Positions 43,877 through 45,647 of a stretch of DNA of 45,647 nucleotides are shown here, in pieces (within the stretch, counting starts at the first letter, position 1; every line of letters starts with the position of its first letter). Below the pieces are notes generated by a model, which saw only the letters and a program-made list of their open reading frames with translations, had not been told where the DNA came from and did no database searches. Origin of the DNA: Strigomonas culicis (taxonomy: Eukaryota > Euglenozoa > Kinetoplastea > Trypanosomatida > Trypanosomatidae); the NCBI GenBank assembly GCA_000482145.1, contig AUXH01000083.1:1-45647 (forward strand). The letters run 5' to 3'. Position numbers and translations under genes: made by a program.

Positions 43877-45647
43877 CTACTTGTTGTAGAACCGTCTCGG
43901 GCCCTCCTCGACGGAGGAGAAGGCAGATGGGCGCCTGTCGACCATGCGGCCCGAGCCGGAGATCCGGCAGTCGGACGGCGGCCGTGGTATGAACCCAATG
44001 CTCGACGGCGTACTCGCCCCCATCGGCGTCGCCATGCCGCTCTGATGCTGGCTCATCTGTCCCTGCGAGCCGCCGCCCGTGTGGATCGGGGAGCCGACGG
44101 GGACGAGCATGCCGGCTGTGTTCGCGAAGTAGGTCGACTGGTTGCGCTTGATGGCGTCGCGGATGTGCTGCATGAACTTCGTGTTGTGCCCGGGGACGCC
44201 CGGCACGTAGGCGGGGCCGGCGAGGCCCGGCACCGGGGCCGGCGACACGGGCGACGACGCGGACGGGGACGCCTGTGAGCCGGTGCGCGAGGTGGACAGC
44301 GCGGCCTCGCGCTTGTACACCTTGGGCGGCAGCCGCTCCCCCTCGATGTTCGCGATGTCGCCGCGGGCGCTCGTCGCGCGCATCGGCTCGGCGGCGCCCT
44401 CCGTGTAGTGGTTCACCGGCGGCAGGCCCAGCGCCTTGCACACGCTGTTGCAGCGGTGGCTCTCTAGGAAGCGGCGGATGCCCTTCATGCCGAGGTTGCC
44501 GCGGCCGTAGCCCTCGCCGTCGGGGGAGAGGATCTGCGGGTCGGTGTAGATGTCGTCCACGCCCTGGATGTCGACGATCATGAGCTGGTGGCGGCTCGCG
44601 TGGTACGTGTAGTGCGAGAAGGCCTGCGGCGTCCAGCGCGCGTTGCGCGGGACGTAGCCGCAGTTGTTGTTGTACTTCTTGAACTGGCCGTCCAGCTGCG
44701 GCTCCAGCGCGAGGATGAGCGGCGGCGACCGCTCCGGCAGCTCGACGACGGCGGCCGGCACGAACTTCACCTTCTTGGGCGGGTCCATCGCGTTGTACAT
44801 GCGGGCCCAGTGGCCTGAGATGCTATGCATGGAGACGTCGTCGAAGTACTGGTCGTCCCCGACGGAGCGCCGCAGGTAGCGCTTCGCGACGAGGCGGCAG
44901 TTGAGCCGCGTCATGTCGATCATGTAGTACGAAGCGCGCATGTTACCGTGCGCGAAGGGTTCCGGGCTGACCACCATTCGGGTCGCAATGCGGTTCCAGC
45001 AGCCCTCCTTCAGGTTCCACTCGTAGATGACGGCGTGCTCTGCGAAGGGCTCCAGCGCAGCGCGCTGCGTCAGGCGGTAGGGCATGTCGGAGAAGAAGCA
45101 CGGCGCGGGCGCCGACAGGCAGCCGGGTTTGAAGGCCAGCACGGCGCCGTCCGGCTCGGAGCACACGCTGCTGGAGCTGCTGTACGTGCTGTACGTGCTG
45201 TAGGAGCTGCCGTAGCCGGACCGCGAGGCGGCGCTGCGGCTGCGGCTGCTGTGCCGATCACTGTAGCTGCCGGGGCTGCCGCTGCGCCGGCCCTCCCGCC
45301 GCGACCGCGACGCTTCCGAGCGGGACGAGTAGTAGCTCGACGGCCGCCGGTCGCTCGGGCGCGGCGGTCGGCTGGGGGGCGCGGCCGGCGGCGCGTTGCT
45401 CCGCTGCTTCTTGATCTCGAGCACGGCCGCGGCGGCGGACCCCGCCGCGACAAGCGGGCCCTCCGCCGCGGCGGCGGTGGGGGCCTCGGACGCGGTCCCG
45501 CGCAGCCCCAGCACCACCGCGTGCAGCGGCTCGCAGTGGCGCAGCTTGCCGGGCGGCGGCGTGCGGCGCCGCGGCGCGGGCGAGGCGCCGCGCACGAGGC
45601 GCTCACCCGCGACGCCCGCGGCGGCTCCGGCTGCAGCGGCGGCGACG
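43877..45647 (-). CDS. Alpha-kinase (MHCK/EF2K family), N-terminus outside the window
   Basis: The frame is open to the right edge with no ATG in it before the catalytic domain; a GTG at 45595 is not a credible start, so the gene is 5'-partial. About 590 residues are visible. The first 150 or so are Ser/Arg/Tyr/Ala-rich and disordered-looking. The alpha-kinase domain follows, from about YEWNLKEGCW to CKALGLPP. It includes the VAKRY lysine strand, VVDIQGV-type VDIQGVDDIYTDPQI, the Gly-rich GEGYGRGNLGMKGI loop and the zinc-binding ESHRCNSVC motif. All are hallmarks of active alpha-kinases, which phosphorylate residues in helices (for example eEF2 or myosin). The C-terminal 170 residues are low complexity. 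The substrate cannot be inferred; no regulatory domain is visible in this portion. Confidence 0.92.
   Translation of the reverse strand, partial: VAAAAAGAAAGVAGERLVRGASPAPRRRTPPPGKLRHCEPLHAVVLGLRGTASEAPTAAAAEGPLVAAGSAAAAVLEIKKQRSNAPPAAPPSRPPRPSDRRPSSYYSSRSEASRSRREGRRSGSPGSYSDRHSSRSRSAASRSGYGSSYSTYSTYSSSSSVCSEPDGAVLAFKPGCLSAPAPCFFSDMPYRLTQRAALEPFAEHAVIYEWNLKEGCWNRIATRMVVSPEPFAHGNMRASYYMIDMTRLNCRLVAKRYLRRSVGDDQYFDDVSMHSISGHWARMYNAMDPPKKVKFVPAAVVELPERSPPLILALEPQLDGQFKKYNNNCGYVPRNARWTPQAFSHYTYHASRHQLMIVDIQGVDDIYTDPQILSPDGEGYGRGNLGMKGIRRFLESHRCNSVCKALGLPPVNHYTEGAAEPMRATSARGDIANIEGERLPPKVYKREAALSTSRTGSQASPSASSPVSPAPVPGLAGPAYVPGVPGHNTKFMQHIRDAIKRNQSTYFANTAGMLVPVGSPIHTGGGSQGQMSQHQSGMATPMGASTPSSIGFIPRPPSDCRISGSGRMVDRRPSAFSSVEEGPRRFYNK

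Noticed and set aside
1..45647. Transposon, tRNA/rRNA genes, strand-switch region, CRISPR or toxin-type system
   Set aside because: No reverse transcriptase or transposase motif, no tRNA B-box, no change of coding strand and no regularly spaced repeats were seen. The gene content is ordinary kinetoplastid housekeeping.

Overview
This window comes from the nuclear genome of a trypanosomatid (kinetoplastid). Three things support this. All 21 recognisable genes lie on the minus strand, have no introns and are packed head to tail, as in a polycistronic transcription unit. Pyrimidine tracts followed by AG (read on the minus strand) precede most start codons, as expected for spliced-leader trans-splicing. 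The gene content matches a trypanosomatid neighbourhood that I recall, without a search, from Trypanosoma brucei chromosome 11: UBP1/UBP2, RBP3, a mitochondrial ABC transporter, SCD6, RPA2 and EpsinR. Coding DNA is very GC-rich with G/C-dominated third positions. Intergenic DNA is AT-rich with long homopolymers and microsatellites. I cannot name the genus.

Layout from left to right (transcription runs right to left). 1-349: N-terminal fragment of an unknown protein. 2579-7920: three small single-RRM proteins (UBP2-like, UBP1-like, RBP3-like), separated by 1.5-2.2 kb non-coding stretches. 8979-11003: mitochondrial ABCB half-transporter. 13296-14180: SCD6 (LSm/FDF mRNP protein). 14641-16179: unknown helical-repeat protein. 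16562-19349: four small proteins, mostly mitochondrial in appearance: a J-like membrane protein, a presequence protein, a probable ATP synthase subunit e and a single-span protein. 19704-20801: probable axonemal (microtubule inner) protein. 21276-25361: CLU-like giant protein. 25698-29891: Raptor of TORC1. 30518-35317: second-largest subunit of RNA polymerase I. 35664-36572: PPR-like membrane protein. 36910-37365: small coiled-coil protein. 37616-39136: double AN1 zinc-finger protein. 39441-39728: small single-span protein. 40836-42422: EpsinR. 43877 to the right edge: alpha-kinase, start outside the window.

Because trypanosomatid genes in one unit are co-transcribed and regulated mainly after transcription, adjacency does not imply an operon-like pathway. 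Still, four mRNA-fate regulators (two UBPs, RBP3, SCD6) sit together and own the longest untranslated regions. Raptor and the RNA polymerase I subunit, both growth-control components, are neighbours.

Start codons were set to ATG. Several longest open frames begin at TTG or GTG, or run back into pyrimidine tracts; these were trimmed. I found no tRNA, rRNA, transposon, CRISPR array or strand switch. I also found no clearly new multi-gene system. The most unusual signals are a 107-bp perfectly identical block shared by the two UBP genes, an exact 18-bp direct repeat in the SCD6 3' flank, a W-motif (DPW/NPW/NQW) repeat tail on EpsinR, and a small ATP synthase subunit e candidate.
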